64,000 bases of DNA from Archangium primigenium (GTDB lineage: Bacteria > Myxococcota > Myxococcia > Myxococcales > Myxococcaceae): assembly GCF_016904885.1 (NCBI RefSeq), contig NZ_JADWYI010000001.1, forward strand, positions 8,489,224-8,553,223. The letters are read 5' to 3'. Every line of letters begins with the position of its first letter. The stretch's first letter is position 1. The translations under genes and the position numbers were made by a program. Below, piece after piece: positions 15,721 through 24,342 of this stretch. The notes under the pieces were generated by a model that was not told the DNA's origin, did no database searches, and worked only from the letters and a program-made list of their open reading frames with translations.

Positions 15721-16551
15721 TCAGGGGGCCTTCGTCAGCACCACTTCGCCCACGCGCTGCTCCGGCCGGGCCTTCTTGCCCCGCACGCGCGTCTCGCACA
15801 CCACGCCCACGACGCCCGCGCACGCATCGGCGAGCACCAGGGAGCACCGTGTGTCATTGAGCCCGGACACCTTCGCCGGGCACGCGCCCGTCTCGGCGCA
15901 GTCCACGGCCAGATCCTCCGCCTCGTTCACGAGCGCGAGGGAGAACGCCTCCTCCCGAGGCACCTGCCCATCCGGCAGGAAGTCCAGCACCCGCGTGCGG
16001 TCCACGGCGAGGCCTCCCGTCTCGGAGTCCTCGCTCGCACGAGGCGCCGCCGCGGCCGGTGACAAGGCCAGCCGGACCGCCTCGCCCGAGACGCCCCCCG
16101 CAGACCCGTGCTCGTTGAAGTACGCCCCACAGGCGTGCACCACCCGGGAACACTCCGGCGCCTGGGGCAGCGCGGTGCACTCCCCGGGTTTGGGCACCGC
16201 CAGGCGCGTCCCCATCCGGAAGAGCTGGAGATAGGCCGCCTTGCGCGTGGGCTCGTCACTCGACCGGGAGGGCTCCCGGTTGGGCCGGGCGAGGAACACG
16301 GCCCGCGCGTGCTCGCGGGCGGCGGCCTCCCGGGCCTTGCGTCCCCGGCGCGCCAGGCACTGCCCCAGGTCCACATGCACCGACGCGTGCTCGGGGTCGA
16401 GCCCGGCGGCGCGCGAGAACAGGGCGCAGGCGCGGGGGAAGTTCCGGGCCCGGTAGGCCTTGACCGCTCGCGCTCGGGTCGATTCGAAAGTCTCGGGAGT
16501 GGACGTGGCGGCGAGGGTCACGAGCAGCAGGAGCGCTGGACTGGCGAACAT
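15721..16551 (-). CDS. Exported TPR-containing protein of unknown function
   Basis: 276 residues. The start chosen at 16551 gives a good signal peptide (MFASPALLLLVTLAATSTPE); upstream sequence in this frame lacks export features. Residues ~25-75 look like one or two TPR units (AVKAYRARNFPRACALFSRAAGLDPEHASVHVDLGQC), a common start in myxobacterial periplasmic proteins. The C-terminal two thirds contain scattered Cys residues (CTALPQAPEC, CAETGAC, DTRCSLVLADAC) that probably form disulfides. It is transcribed away from the ligase gene, with ~210 bp between the two starts. No enzymatic motif is recognised. Confidence 0.68.
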   Translation of the reverse strand: MFASPALLLLVTLAATSTPETFESTRARAVKAYRARNFPRACALFSRAAGLDPEHASVHVDLGQCLARRGRKAREAAAREHARAVFLARPNREPSRSSDEPTRKAAYLQLFRMGTRLAVPKPGECTALPQAPECSRVVHACGAYFNEHGSAGGVSGEAVRLALSPAAAAPRASEDSETGGLAVDRTRVLDFLPDGQVPREEAFSLALVNEAEDLAVDCAETGACPAKVSGLNDTRCSLVLADACAGVVGVVCETRVRGKKARPEQRVGEVVLTKAP

Positions 16552-16762
16552 GGGCCGCGTGAGCGTGCACACGCCGATCACGGGCGTCCACGGCGGCACG
16601 GATGACAACGTCCACGGGGCAACGGCGCGTCCTCGCCGCCCACCTGACAGGGAGCGGCAGGGGCCCTTGCCTGCCTGCCCGCTCCCTCGCCGCCAATACG
16701 AGTCCCCGTTACCAAGTTGTCCCCAGGTCGGGGCCGCCTCTGACCGGGAGGGAGACTGCTGC

Positions 16763-18358
16763 ATGCGACGGTTCGTGGACCTCTATGAAGCCCTGGACTC
16801 CACCACCTCCACCAACGCCAAGGTGGAGGCCCTGGTCGCCTATTTCCGCGCGGCGCCACCCGAGGACGCCGCCTGGGCGCTGTATTTCCTCACCGGGCGC
16901 CGCCTCAAGCGGCTCGTGGCCTCCAAGGGGCTCAAACAATGGGTGCGCGAGCTGAGTGACACCCCCGAGTGGCTCTTCGACGAGGCCTACGCCTCCGTGG
17001 GCGACCTGGCGGAGATCATCGCGCTCCTGCTCGACCAGGCCGAGCGGCCCGCCGAGACCGAGGAACTGTCGTTGTCGCGGTGGGTGGAGGAGCGCATCCA
17101 GCCGCTCGCCGGACTGTCCCTACCCGAGCAGCGCGAGCGCATCACCGGCTGGTGGCACCTGCTGCCGCGCCGCGAGCTGTTCCTCTTCAACAAGCTGCTC
17201 ACCGGGGAGCTGCGCGTGGGCGTCTCGGACACGCTGGTGGTGCGCGCGCTGGCGCAGTTCGCCGGCCTGCCGCCCGCCTCCGTGTCCCACCGGCTCATGG
17301 GCACCTGGGCGCCCTCGAAAGCCTTCTTCCAGCAGCTCATCGCGCCGGACGTCTCGGACGCCGACAGCTCGCGGCCCTACCCGTTCTACCTCGCCAGCCC
17401 CCTGGAGCAGCCCGTGGAGGACCTGGGCGGGCGCGAGGAGTGGATGGCCGAGTGGAAGTGGGATGGCATCCGGGGACAGCTCATCCACCGCCAGGGCTCG
17501 CTCGCGCTCTGGAGCCGGGGCGAGGAGCTCATCACCGAGCGCTTCCCGGAGATCACCTCCGCCGCGGCGAGCCTGCCGCCGGGCACCGTGCTCGACGGCG
17601 AGGTGCTCGCCTATGCCGAGGGCCAGCCCCTGCCCTTCAGCCGCCTGCAGCGGCGCATTGGCCGCCAGAAGCTCACCGCCAAGGTGCTCGCCGAGGCCCC
17701 CGCGGCCTTCATGGCGTACGACCTGCTCGAGGAGAACGGCGAGGACCTGCGCCAGCGGCCCCTGCGCGAGCGCCGCGCGCGGCTCGAGGCGCTGCTCAAG
17801 GACAAGCCCCAGTTCCCCATCTCGCCCATCATCACCGCGCCCACCTGGGAGCAGCTCGCCACCGCGCGCGAGGAGTCCCGTGAGCGCAACGTGGAGGGCT
17901 TCATGCTCAAGCGCCTGGAGTCGCCCTACCTGCACGGGCGCAAGCGCGGGGACTGGTGGAAGTGGAAGATCGATCCCTTCACCGTGGACGCCGTGCTGCT
18001 CTACGCACACCCGGGCCATGGCAAGCGCGCCGCGCTCTACACGGACTACACCTTCGCGGTGTGGAACGGGGATGACCTGACGCCCGTGGCCAAGGCGTAC
18101 TCGGGTCTGACGGACCAGGAGATCTCCAAGCTCGACCGGTGGATCCGCGCCCACACCAAGGAGAAGTTCGGCCCGGTGCGCTCGGTGGAGCCCGAGCAGG
18201 TGTTCGAGCTGCACTTCGAGGGCATCGCCGCCTCGCCCCGGCACAAGTCCGGCGTGGCGCTGCGCTTCCCGCGCATCGCCCGGTGGCGCGCGGACAAGGC
18301 GCCCAAGGACGCGGACACGCTCGACCAGCTCAAGGGACTCATCCATGCCCCCGCCTAG
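16763..18358 (+). CDS. ATP-dependent DNA ligase of the ligase-associated repair cluster
   Basis: 531 residues. The start at 16763 has a strong GGGAGGGAGA ribosome site 8 nt upstream. Domain order: N-terminal DNA-binding domain (1-~200), then the adenylation domain with motif I EWKWDGIR (Lys232 is the AMP acceptor), LWSRGEELIT, VLDGEVLAY and EGFMLKR, then the OB-fold with WWKWKIDPFTVDAVLLYA. It seals nicks or breaks using ATP, probably as a partner of the exonuclease, helicase and phosphoesterase. Its stop overlaps the helicase start by 14 nt, so the three downstream genes form a tight operon. It is not a LigD: no polymerase or nuclease domain is attached. Confidence 0.93.
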   Translation: MRRFVDLYEALDSTTSTNAKVEALVAYFRAAPPEDAAWALYFLTGRRLKRLVASKGLKQWVRELSDTPEWLFDEAYASVGDLAEIIALLLDQAERPAETEELSLSRWVEERIQPLAGLSLPEQRERITGWWHLLPRRELFLFNKLLTGELRVGVSDTLVVRALAQFAGLPPASVSHRLMGTWAPSKAFFQQLIAPDVSDADSSRPYPFYLASPLEQPVEDLGGREEWMAEWKWDGIRGQLIHRQGSLALWSRGEELITERFPEITSAAASLPPGTVLDGEVLAYAEGQPLPFSRLQRRIGRQKLTAKVLAEAPAAFMAYDLLEENGEDLRQRPLRERRARLEALLKDKPQFPISPIITAPTWEQLATAREESRERNVEGFMLKRLESPYLHGRKRGDWWKWKIDPFTVDAVLLYAHPGHGKRAALYTDYTFAVWNGDDLTPVAKAYSGLTDQEISKLDRWIRAHTKEKFGPVRSVEPEQVFELHFEGIAASPRHKSGVALRFPRIARWRADKAPKDADTLDQLKGLIHAPA

Positions 18359-20867
18359 GCGCGCGCGGACCACCTCTCCGCGCGCGGCCACCGCGCCCCG
18401 GAAGAAGCCCCAGGTCAAGCTCCCGCCGCCTCCCGCCCCGGCGCCGGGAGGCATCGAGGCGTGGTTCGAGGAGCGGGGCTGGGCGCCGTTTCCCTTCCAG
18501 CGCGAGGCCTGGGCGGCGTACGAGCGGGGCGAGAGCGGCCTTATCCACGTGCCCACGGGCGCGGGCAAGACGTACGCGGCCTACATCGGGCCGCTCATGG
18601 ACGTGGCCCGGCGCCGGGAGAAGGGCCTGCAGGTGCTCTACATCACGCCCCTGCGCGCGGTGTCCCGCGACATCGAGCTGGCGCTGCTCGCGCCCCTGTC
18701 CGCCTTCGACGCCGACATCACCGTGGAGAGCCGCACGGGCGACACCTCCAGCAGCATCCGCCGCAAGCAGAAGGACCGGCTGCCCGAGGTGCTCATCACC
18801 ACGCCGGAGTCGCTGTCGCTCTTGCTGTGCCACGAGCGGGCCGAGGAGCTGTTCGCGCCCCTGCGCTCGGTCATCGTCGACGAGTGGCACGAGCTGCTGG
18901 GCAGCAAGCGCGGCACCCAGGTGGAGCTCGCGCTCGCGCGGCTGCGCCGCTTCGCCCCGAAGGTGCGCACCTGGGCCCTGTCCGCCACGCTCGCCAACCT
19001 GGACGAGGCCGCCCGCGCGGTGGTGGGGCCCGACGTGCCGCCCACGCTGGTGAGCGCGGGGCTCGAGCGCGACGTGAAGATCGAGACGCTGCTGCCCGAC
19101 ACGGTGGATGCGTTTCCGTGGGCGGGCCACCTCGGCATGGCCATGCTGCGCAAGGTGTCGGACTGGTTGGACCCCAAGCACCCCACGCTGCTCTTCACCA
19201 ACACGCGCTCCCAGGCCGAGCGCTGGTTCGAGGGCCTGCGCTTCCTCCACCCCGAGTGGGAGGACGTGCTCGCGCTGCACCACAGCTCCATCGACCGGGA
19301 GACGCGCGAGTCCGTGGAGCGAGGGCTCAAGGACGGCACGGTGCGGCTCGTGGTGTGCACGTCCTCGCTGGACCTGGGCGTGGACTTCGGGCCCGTGGAG
19401 CGCGTGGTGCAGGTGGGCAGCCCCAAGGGCATCTCCCGCACGCTCCAGCGCGCCGGCCGCAGCGCCCACCGGCCCGGCGCCACCGCGCACCTGCTCTTCG
19501 TGCCCACGCATGCCCTGGAGCTCGTGGAGATGGCGGCCGCCCGGGACGCGCTCGCCCACCGGGCCGTGGAGCCACGCACGCCCCTGCGCCAGCCGCTCGA
19601 CGTGCTCGCCCAGCACATGGTCACCTGCGCGGTGGGCGGCGGCTTCACCCGCGACGGCCTGCTCGCCGAGGTGCGTGACACGCTCGCCTACCGGGAGCTG
19701 AGCGCGGAGGACTTCGACCGCACCCTGCTCCTGGTGACGGAGGGCGGGCCCACGCTGCGCGCCTACCCGCAGTTCCGCCGCGTGCAGAAGCTGGACGAGC
19801 GCTACGTGGTGATGGACGCGCGCGTGGCGCGGCTGCACAAGCTCAACGTGGGCACCATCGCCTCGGACTCCTCCGTGGATCTGCGCTACTGGTCGGGCGG
19901 ACGGCTGGGCTCGGTGGAGGAGTCGTACGTGGGCCGGCTCCGTCCGGGCGACACCTTCCTCTTCGCGGGCAAACGGCTGGAGTTCTGCCGGATGAAGGAC
20001 CTCACGGCCTACGTGAAGCCCGCCAAGGGACGGGCCTCGGCCACACCCCGGTGGAGCGGCGGACGGCTGCCCTTGTCCGGCTCGCTCGCCGCGGCGGTGC
20101 GCCACACCTTCCACACCGTGCGCGAGGGCCACCTGGAGGCCGAGGAGCTGCGCGCGGCCCGCCCGGTGCTGGAGGCCCAGGCCCGCCTGTCCCGGGTGCC
20201 CGCGAGCGACACGTGCCTCGCGGAGCTGTGCCGCACGCGCGAGGGCCACCACCTCTTCCTCTACCCCTTCGAGGGTCGGCTCGTGCACGAGGGGCTCGCG
20301 GCGCTGCTCGCCCTGCGGCTCACGCGGCTGAAGAAGGGCACGTTCAGCCTGTCGGTGAACGACTACGGACTGGAGCTGCTGTCCCCCACGCCCTTCCCGT
20401 TCGAGGAGTGCCTCACCCCCGCGCTCTTCACGCGCGAGCGCCTGGTGGAGGACATCCTGGAGAGCGTCAACCTGGGGGAGCTGGCCAAGCGGCAGTTCCG
20501 CGACGTGGCGCGCGTGGCGGGGCTGGTGATGCCGGGCCTGCCCGGGGCGCGCAAGTCCACCCGGCAGATTCAAGCGAGCACGGGCCTGCTCTACGACGTC
20601 TTCGCGCGCTACGAGCCGGACCACCTGCTGCTCGTCCAGGCGCGGCGCGAGGTGCTGGAGCAACACTTCGAGCAGGTGCGCCTGGTGAGCACGCTGGAGC
20701 GCCTGGAGAAAACCCCCATCGAATGTGTCCACGTGCCACGGCCCACGCCGCTGGCCTTTCCGCTCATCGTCGAGCGCATGGGCGCCACCCTGTCCAACGA
20801 GACGCTGTTGGACCGGGTGCAGCGCATGAAGGAAAAATGGCTGCGAGAGGACTCCTCACCCGCATAG
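18345..20867 (+). CDS. Ligase-associated DEXH-box DNA helicase (Lhr-like)
   Basis: 840 residues. Superfamily 2 helicase motifs are complete: Walker A IHVPTGAGKTYAA near residue 70, motif Ib TTPESL, motif II VDEWHELLG, motif III SATLANLD, TSSLDLGVDFG, and motif VI QRAGRSAHRPG. The C-terminal ~400 residues match the long Lhr-type core extension rather than RecQ or UvrB. It is smaller than full-length Lhr (>1400 residues), as expected for the ligase-associated class. A short basic, Pro-rich N-terminal tail precedes the core. It overlaps the ligase by 14 nt and the phosphoesterase by 31 nt. It likely unwinds or remodels damaged DNA or RNA:DNA ends during repair. Confidence 0.92.
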   Translation: MPPPRRARTTSPRAATAPRKKPQVKLPPPPAPAPGGIEAWFEERGWAPFPFQREAWAAYERGESGLIHVPTGAGKTYAAYIGPLMDVARRREKGLQVLYITPLRAVSRDIELALLAPLSAFDADITVESRTGDTSSSIRRKQKDRLPEVLITTPESLSLLLCHERAEELFAPLRSVIVDEWHELLGSKRGTQVELALARLRRFAPKVRTWALSATLANLDEAARAVVGPDVPPTLVSAGLERDVKIETLLPDTVDAFPWAGHLGMAMLRKVSDWLDPKHPTLLFTNTRSQAERWFEGLRFLHPEWEDVLALHHSSIDRETRESVERGLKDGTVRLVVCTSSLDLGVDFGPVERVVQVGSPKGISRTLQRAGRSAHRPGATAHLLFVPTHALELVEMAAARDALAHRAVEPRTPLRQPLDVLAQHMVTCAVGGGFTRDGLLAEVRDTLAYRELSAEDFDRTLLLVTEGGPTLRAYPQFRRVQKLDERYVVMDARVARLHKLNVGTIASDSSVDLRYWSGGRLGSVEESYVGRLRPGDTFLFAGKRLEFCRMKDLTAYVKPAKGRASATPRWSGGRLPLSGSLAAAVRHTFHTVREGHLEAEELRAARPVLEAQARLSRVPASDTCLAELCRTREGHHLFLYPFEGRLVHEGLAALLALRLTRLKKGTFSLSVNDYGLELLSPTPFPFEECLTPALFTRERLVEDILESVNLGELAKRQFRDVARVAGLVMPGLPGARKSTRQIQASTGLLYDVFARYEPDHLLLVQARREVLEQHFEQVRLVSTLERLEKTPIECVHVPRPTPLAFPLIVERMGATLSNETLLDRVQRMKEKWLREDSSPA

Positions 20868-21520
20868 GCGACACCCCGGTGGAGCTGCGTCCCGAGCGGG
20901 CCCTGCACTGGCCCGAGGCGGGCGTGCTCGCCGTGGCGGACCTGCACTGGGGCAAGCCCGAGAGCTTCCACCAGCACGGCATTCCCCTGCCCACGGGCGT
21001 GCTGGAGGACGACCTCGCGCGCCTGTCCGCCGCGCTGCACGCCACGGGGGCGCGGCGGGTGCTGCTGGTGGGCGACCTCATCCACTCGCGCCGGGGGCTC
21101 ACCGCCGACGTGGTGGAGCGCGTGGCGGCCTGGCGTGCGGGGCATGACGTGGAGCTGGTGCTCGTGCGCGGCAACCATGACCGGCACCTGGACGTGCTGC
21201 CCGCCTCCTGGCGCATGCGGCTCGTCGAGTCGCACCTGGACGAGGGCCCCTTCCGCTTCGCCCACCACCCGGAGCCCGCCCCGGGCCGCTACGTGTGCGC
21301 GGGCCACCTGCACCCCACGGTGCGGCTCGACTCGGGGGCGGATCGGCTGCGCCTGCCCTGCTTCCACCTGGGGCCCCGCGTGGGCGTGCTGCCCGCGTTC
21401 AGCGCCTTCACCGGCGGCCTGGACATGCGGGCCGGCGCGGACGAGCGCCTCTTCGTCGTCGCGGGAGAGGACGTGGTGGAGATGCCCGCGCCCCGGAGCG
21501 CGCGGCGGCGGCGCGCCTGA
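20837..21520 (+). CDS. pdeM: Ligase-associated DNA-damage-response endonuclease PdeM (calcineurin-like)
   Basis: 227 residues. The start lies inside the helicase gene behind AAGGAAAA. Metallophosphoesterase motifs in order: VADLHWGK (Asp/His), VGDLIHSR, RGNHDRHLD, and AGHLHPTV. These residues coordinate two metal ions. It is the last of the three overlapping genes, so translation is coupled to the helicase. In this family the enzyme is thought to cut DNA ends, acting with the ligase, helicase and exonuclease. The C-terminus ends in a basic stretch (RSARRRRA) that may contact DNA. Confidence 0.9.
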   Translation: MAARGLLTRIGDTPVELRPERALHWPEAGVLAVADLHWGKPESFHQHGIPLPTGVLEDDLARLSAALHATGARRVLLVGDLIHSRRGLTADVVERVAAWRAGHDVELVLVRGNHDRHLDVLPASWRMRLVESHLDEGPFRFAHHPEPAPGRYVCAGHLHPTVRLDSGADRLRLPCFHLGPRVGVLPAFSAFTGGLDMRAGADERLFVVAGEDVVEMPAPRSARRRRA

Positions 21521-21524
21521 CGGC

Positions 21525-21854
21525 TCAGGTCTCCCGCGGCGAGCCGTGGTGCCGCAGGACGGACTTCCAGAAATCGTGGCCGCCCGAGCGGCGCCGCGCC
21601 CAGAAGTGCTCGAACTCCTCGCGGGTGAGCACCGTGGGATCGAAGGCCATCTCCTTGGCGACGTCGTCCAGGCCCGGCAGGCGCACACACGCCAGTTGGG
21701 TCTCGTGGGCCTCCTGGGCGTCCGCGAAGCCCACCCGGCCGTCCTGGTAGACGTCCACCTTGCGCTGCTCCCAGCCCGCGTCGTCGTGCTCGCTCAACAG
21801 CAGGACGGGGAAGTCCTGGCCGGGATGCAGCCACCTGACCGCTGAATACCTCAT
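21525..21854 (-). CDS. DUF6881-like small protein
   Basis: 109 residues from the ATG at 21854. The order of features matches the DUF6881 pattern as I remember it: MRYSAVRW, then PVLLLSEHDDAGWEQRKVDVYQDGRVGFAD, then a Pro-Gly-Leu-Asp segment and a final TREEFEHFWARR. These proteins are small, cytoplasmic and of unknown function, and are sometimes found near toxin immunity loci, but no toxin gene is seen here. It converges on pdeM with 4 bp between the stops. A longer in-frame start at 21932 gives an unlikely Gly/Ala-rich extension. Confidence 0.7.
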   Translation of the reverse strand: MRYSAVRWLHPGQDFPVLLLSEHDDAGWEQRKVDVYQDGRVGFADAQEAHETQLACVRLPGLDDVAKEMAFDPTVLTREEFEHFWARRRSGGHDFWKSVLRHHGSPRET

Positions 21855-22000
21855 TCCCGCGCTCGCGCCTTGAGGCCCCGTGCCGCCCGGGTCTCCGTAA
21901 GAGGAAGCCCCAGCGTATCGCGTTCGAGACACCTCCTGGCAAGTGTGCGCGGACGCCGAAGGACCGTCATGATGGGGGGCCCTCCGACCCGGGCCCGCAC

Positions 22001-22927
22001 ATGCACACCTCTCGATGGCTCCTGCCCCTCGTCGCCCTGCTCACCACGGCCTGTGCGACGACCCCCGCGCCCCCGCCCGAGGCCGCCGATGGCGCCGCCT
22101 CCCGCGCCTTCCTCTGGGAGGTGACCCGCCCGGAGACGCCGGACCGGCCGCTCTACCTCACGGGCTCCATCCATGTGGGCAAGCCTGGCCAGTACGCCTT
22201 CTGGCCCTCCATGAAGGCCGCGCTCGCGCGCTCCCAGGTCATGGTGGTGGAGCTGGATCCCGCCCGGGTCAACGCCGCGGACATGCAGGCCATGGTGAAA
22301 CACCTGGGCACCTTCACCCCGCCGGACGGCCTGAGCGCGCACCTGAGCGCGGAGACCCGGGCGCTCTTGCCCCCGGCGCTCGAGCGCATCCACATGACCC
22401 CGGCCGTCGCCGAGCACTTCCGGCCCTGGCTGCTGACGCTCATGCTCGCCGTCACGGACATGACGCACGCGGGCTACTCGGACCAGGGCGGCGTGGATCC
22501 GCTCCTCTTGATGGAGGCCCGGGGCACCCATCGCGTCGTGGAGCTGGAGACGGCCGAGGAGCAGCTGCGGATGTTCGCGGGGATGTCGGACGCGGTGCAG
22601 GAGGCGCAGCTCAAGGAACAGCTCGCGCCCACCCGGAGCAAGGAGGACCTCATCGCCCGCCTGTTCGCGGCGTGGGAGTCGGGAGACCCGGACACCCTGG
22701 AGGCCCTCGTCTTCGAGAAGAAGAGCGACCCCCTGTACACCGCCTATTACGAGGCCTTGTTCTACGCGCGCAACCGGCGCATGGCCGAGCGGATCGCCGA
22801 GCTGGCGGGCGGGAGCGAGACCGCCTTCGTGGTGGTGGGCGCGGGCCACCTGGTGGGCGAGCAGGGCCTGCTGGCGCTCCTGAGCGAGAGGGGCTTCACC
22901 TTGCGGCAGCTCCCCCGGGGGCCCTGA
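22001..22927 (+). CDS. TraB/GumN family lipoprotein
   Basis: 308 residues. The signal peptide has a lipobox (LLTTAC at ~18). The mature protein shows the family hallmarks: LYLTGSIHVGK near residue 50, VMVVELDPARVN near 85, GGVDPLLLMEARG, VVELETAEEQL, and the C-terminal VVVGAGHLVGEQGLLALL. The Gly-x-x-His and final Gly-Ala-Gly-His elements are the conserved presumed metal or catalytic residues of the TraB/GumN (TIKI-like) fold. TIKI is a metalloprotease; activity in the bacterial family is not proven. Expected location is the periplasmic face of a membrane. The gene stands alone. Confidence 0.85.
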   Translation: MHTSRWLLPLVALLTTACATTPAPPPEAADGAASRAFLWEVTRPETPDRPLYLTGSIHVGKPGQYAFWPSMKAALARSQVMVVELDPARVNAADMQAMVKHLGTFTPPDGLSAHLSAETRALLPPALERIHMTPAVAEHFRPWLLTLMLAVTDMTHAGYSDQGGVDPLLLMEARGTHRVVELETAEEQLRMFAGMSDAVQEAQLKEQLAPTRSKEDLIARLFAAWESGDPDTLEALVFEKKSDPLYTAYYEALFYARNRRMAERIAELAGGSETAFVVVGAGHLVGEQGLLALLSERGFTLRQLPRGP

Positions 22928-22934
22928 GCTGGCC

Positions 22935-22940
22935 TAGAGT
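22935..22940 (+). promoter_or_regulatory. TAGAGT -10-like element before the LytTR regulator
   Basis: TAGAGT ends 8 nt before the GTG start. No Shine-Dalgarno sequence separates them, so the mRNA is likely leaderless or nearly so. Confidence 0.45.
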
Positions 22941-22948
22941 ACGAACGC

Positions 22949-23704
22949 GTGAGCCCTCCCCTGCGCATCCTCATCGCCGACGACGAGCTGGTGGCCCGCA
23001 GGCGGCTGGCGCGGCTGGTGGCGGCCCTGCCCGACAGCACGGTGTGTGGCGAGGTCGCGGACGGGGAAGCCGTGCTCGACACGGTGCGCGCCGGCGGCGT
23101 GGACGTGGTGCTGCTCGACATCCACATGCCCGGCCTGAGTGGCCTGGACGCGCTCGCGCTGCTGCCCGCGGGCGGCCCCCACGTCATCCTCGTCACCGCG
23201 CACCCGGACCACGCCGTGGAGGCCTTCGAGCACGGGGCGGTGGACTACGTGCTCAAGCCCGTGGACGCCGCGCGGCTGCACAAGGCGCTGGAGCGCGCCC
23301 GCTCCCGGAGGGCGCCGCCGCCGCCCAGCGAGGCGCCCGCGCGGCCCCTGGACCGGCTGCCCATCCCCACGCGCCAGGGCATCGTGCTCGTGGCGCCGGA
23401 GGCCATCTCCCACGCCACGCTCGAGGACGAGCTGGTCACCGTCTTCACCGCCCAGGGGGACTTCCTCACCGACTTCTCCCTCCAGGAGCTGGTGGAGCGC
23501 CTGCCCGCCGAGGGCTTCCACCGGGTGCACCGCCGGGCCCTGCTCAACCTCGCCCACGTCACCCGGCTGGAGCCCCTGGAGACGGGCGGCTACCTGGCGC
23601 GCACGGGCCGGGGCCACACGGTGGAGGTGAGCCGCCAGTCCGCGCGCGAGCTGCGCCGGCGCCTGGGCCTGCGCCGCGGCGGCGAGGAGGAGCCCACGGG
23701 GTGA
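22949..23704 (+). CDS. LytTR-family response regulator
   Basis: 251 residues, GTG start. Receiver domain 1-~115: acidic pocket IADDE, phosphoacceptor Asp in VVLLDIHMPGLSG, Thr in VTAHP, Lys in DYVLKPVD. A Pro-rich linker follows (residues ~120-140). The LytTR DNA-binding domain occupies the last ~100 residues (DELVTVFTAQGDFLTDFSLQELVERLPAEGFHRVHRRALLNLAHV). It would act as a transcription factor controlled by phosphorylation. No histidine kinase is adjacent, so its partner must be elsewhere or fused to another gene. Confidence 0.9.
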   Translation: MSPPLRILIADDELVARRRLARLVAALPDSTVCGEVADGEAVLDTVRAGGVDVVLLDIHMPGLSGLDALALLPAGGPHVILVTAHPDHAVEAFEHGAVDYVLKPVDAARLHKALERARSRRAPPPPSEAPARPLDRLPIPTRQGIVLVAPEAISHATLEDELVTVFTAQGDFLTDFSLQELVERLPAEGFHRVHRRALLNLAHVTRLEPLETGGYLARTGRGHTVEVSRQSARELRRRLGLRRGGEEEPTG

Positions 23705-23748
23705 GCCCCCCTTGAAGGAGCAAGGGTTCCACTGCGAACATCCGGCCC

Positions 23749-24342
23749 ATGTCCCAGCAGCCGCAGTCCGCCGAGCCCCAGCCCCGGGGCGCCGTGTGCG
23801 CCCTCCATCCCGAGCGCTCCGCCGCCACCATCTGCAACCGTTGTGGCAACTACGCCTGCGAGCTGTGCTTCCAGGTGGCCCCCGACCGGCAGGACTACTG
23901 CGAGGCCTGCATGCCGCGCTCCGTGGTGCGGCCGGCCACGCGCATGTCGCGGCTGGGCGCCGTGATCGTGGACCAGCTCCTGCTCTTCGGCGGCGCCCTC
24001 GTGGGCGGCATCGTGGGGGGCATCTCGAAGGAGCCGATGGCCGTCTTCGTGCTGGCGCTCTCGGCCTTCGTCATCGTGGGCGTGATCCAGCTCATCATGC
24101 TCGACAAGTACGGGCAGAGCATCGGCAAGCGGGCCCTGGACATCAAGGTGGTGCGCATGGACGGCAGCGACGTGGGCCTGCTGCGGCTGCTCTTCCTGCG
24201 CAACGTCGTGCCCGCCGCCATCGGTCAGGCCACGTGCAGCATCTTCTCCCTCGTGGACGCGCTGGCCATCTTCTCCGAGCAGAGCCGCTGCCTGCACGAC
24301 TACATCGCGGACACCCAGGTCATCGACGTGAGCGACGCCTAG
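23749..24342 (+). CDS. RDD-family membrane protein with N-terminal zinc-ribbon/B-box-like motif
   Basis: 197 residues. Residues ~17-55 hold a Cys/His cluster (CALHPERSA, CNRCGNYACELC, YCEAC) like B-box zinc fingers, on the cytoplasmic side. Then an RDD domain: R-x-S-R-LGAVIVDQLLLFGG with the typical Arg and Asp in the first helix, GQSIGKRALDIKVVRMDG between helices, and a last helix ending in RCLHDYIADTQV. Function unknown; RDD proteins are often transporters or assembly factors. It converges on the next gene, and their stop codons share the four bases CTAG at 24339-24342. Confidence 0.85.
   Translation: MSQQPQSAEPQPRGAVCALHPERSAATICNRCGNYACELCFQVAPDRQDYCEACMPRSVVRPATRMSRLGAVIVDQLLLFGGALVGGIVGGISKEPMAVFVLALSAFVIVGVIQLIMLDKYGQSIGKRALDIKVVRMDGSDVGLLRLLFLRNVVPAAIGQATCSIFSLVDALAIFSEQSRCLHDYIADTQVIDVSDA

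Noticed and set aside
24339-24342. Shared CTAG stop codons of convergent genes as a regulatory site
   Set aside because: Both frames are well supported, and a 4-bp overlap at convergent ends is common in compact genomes.
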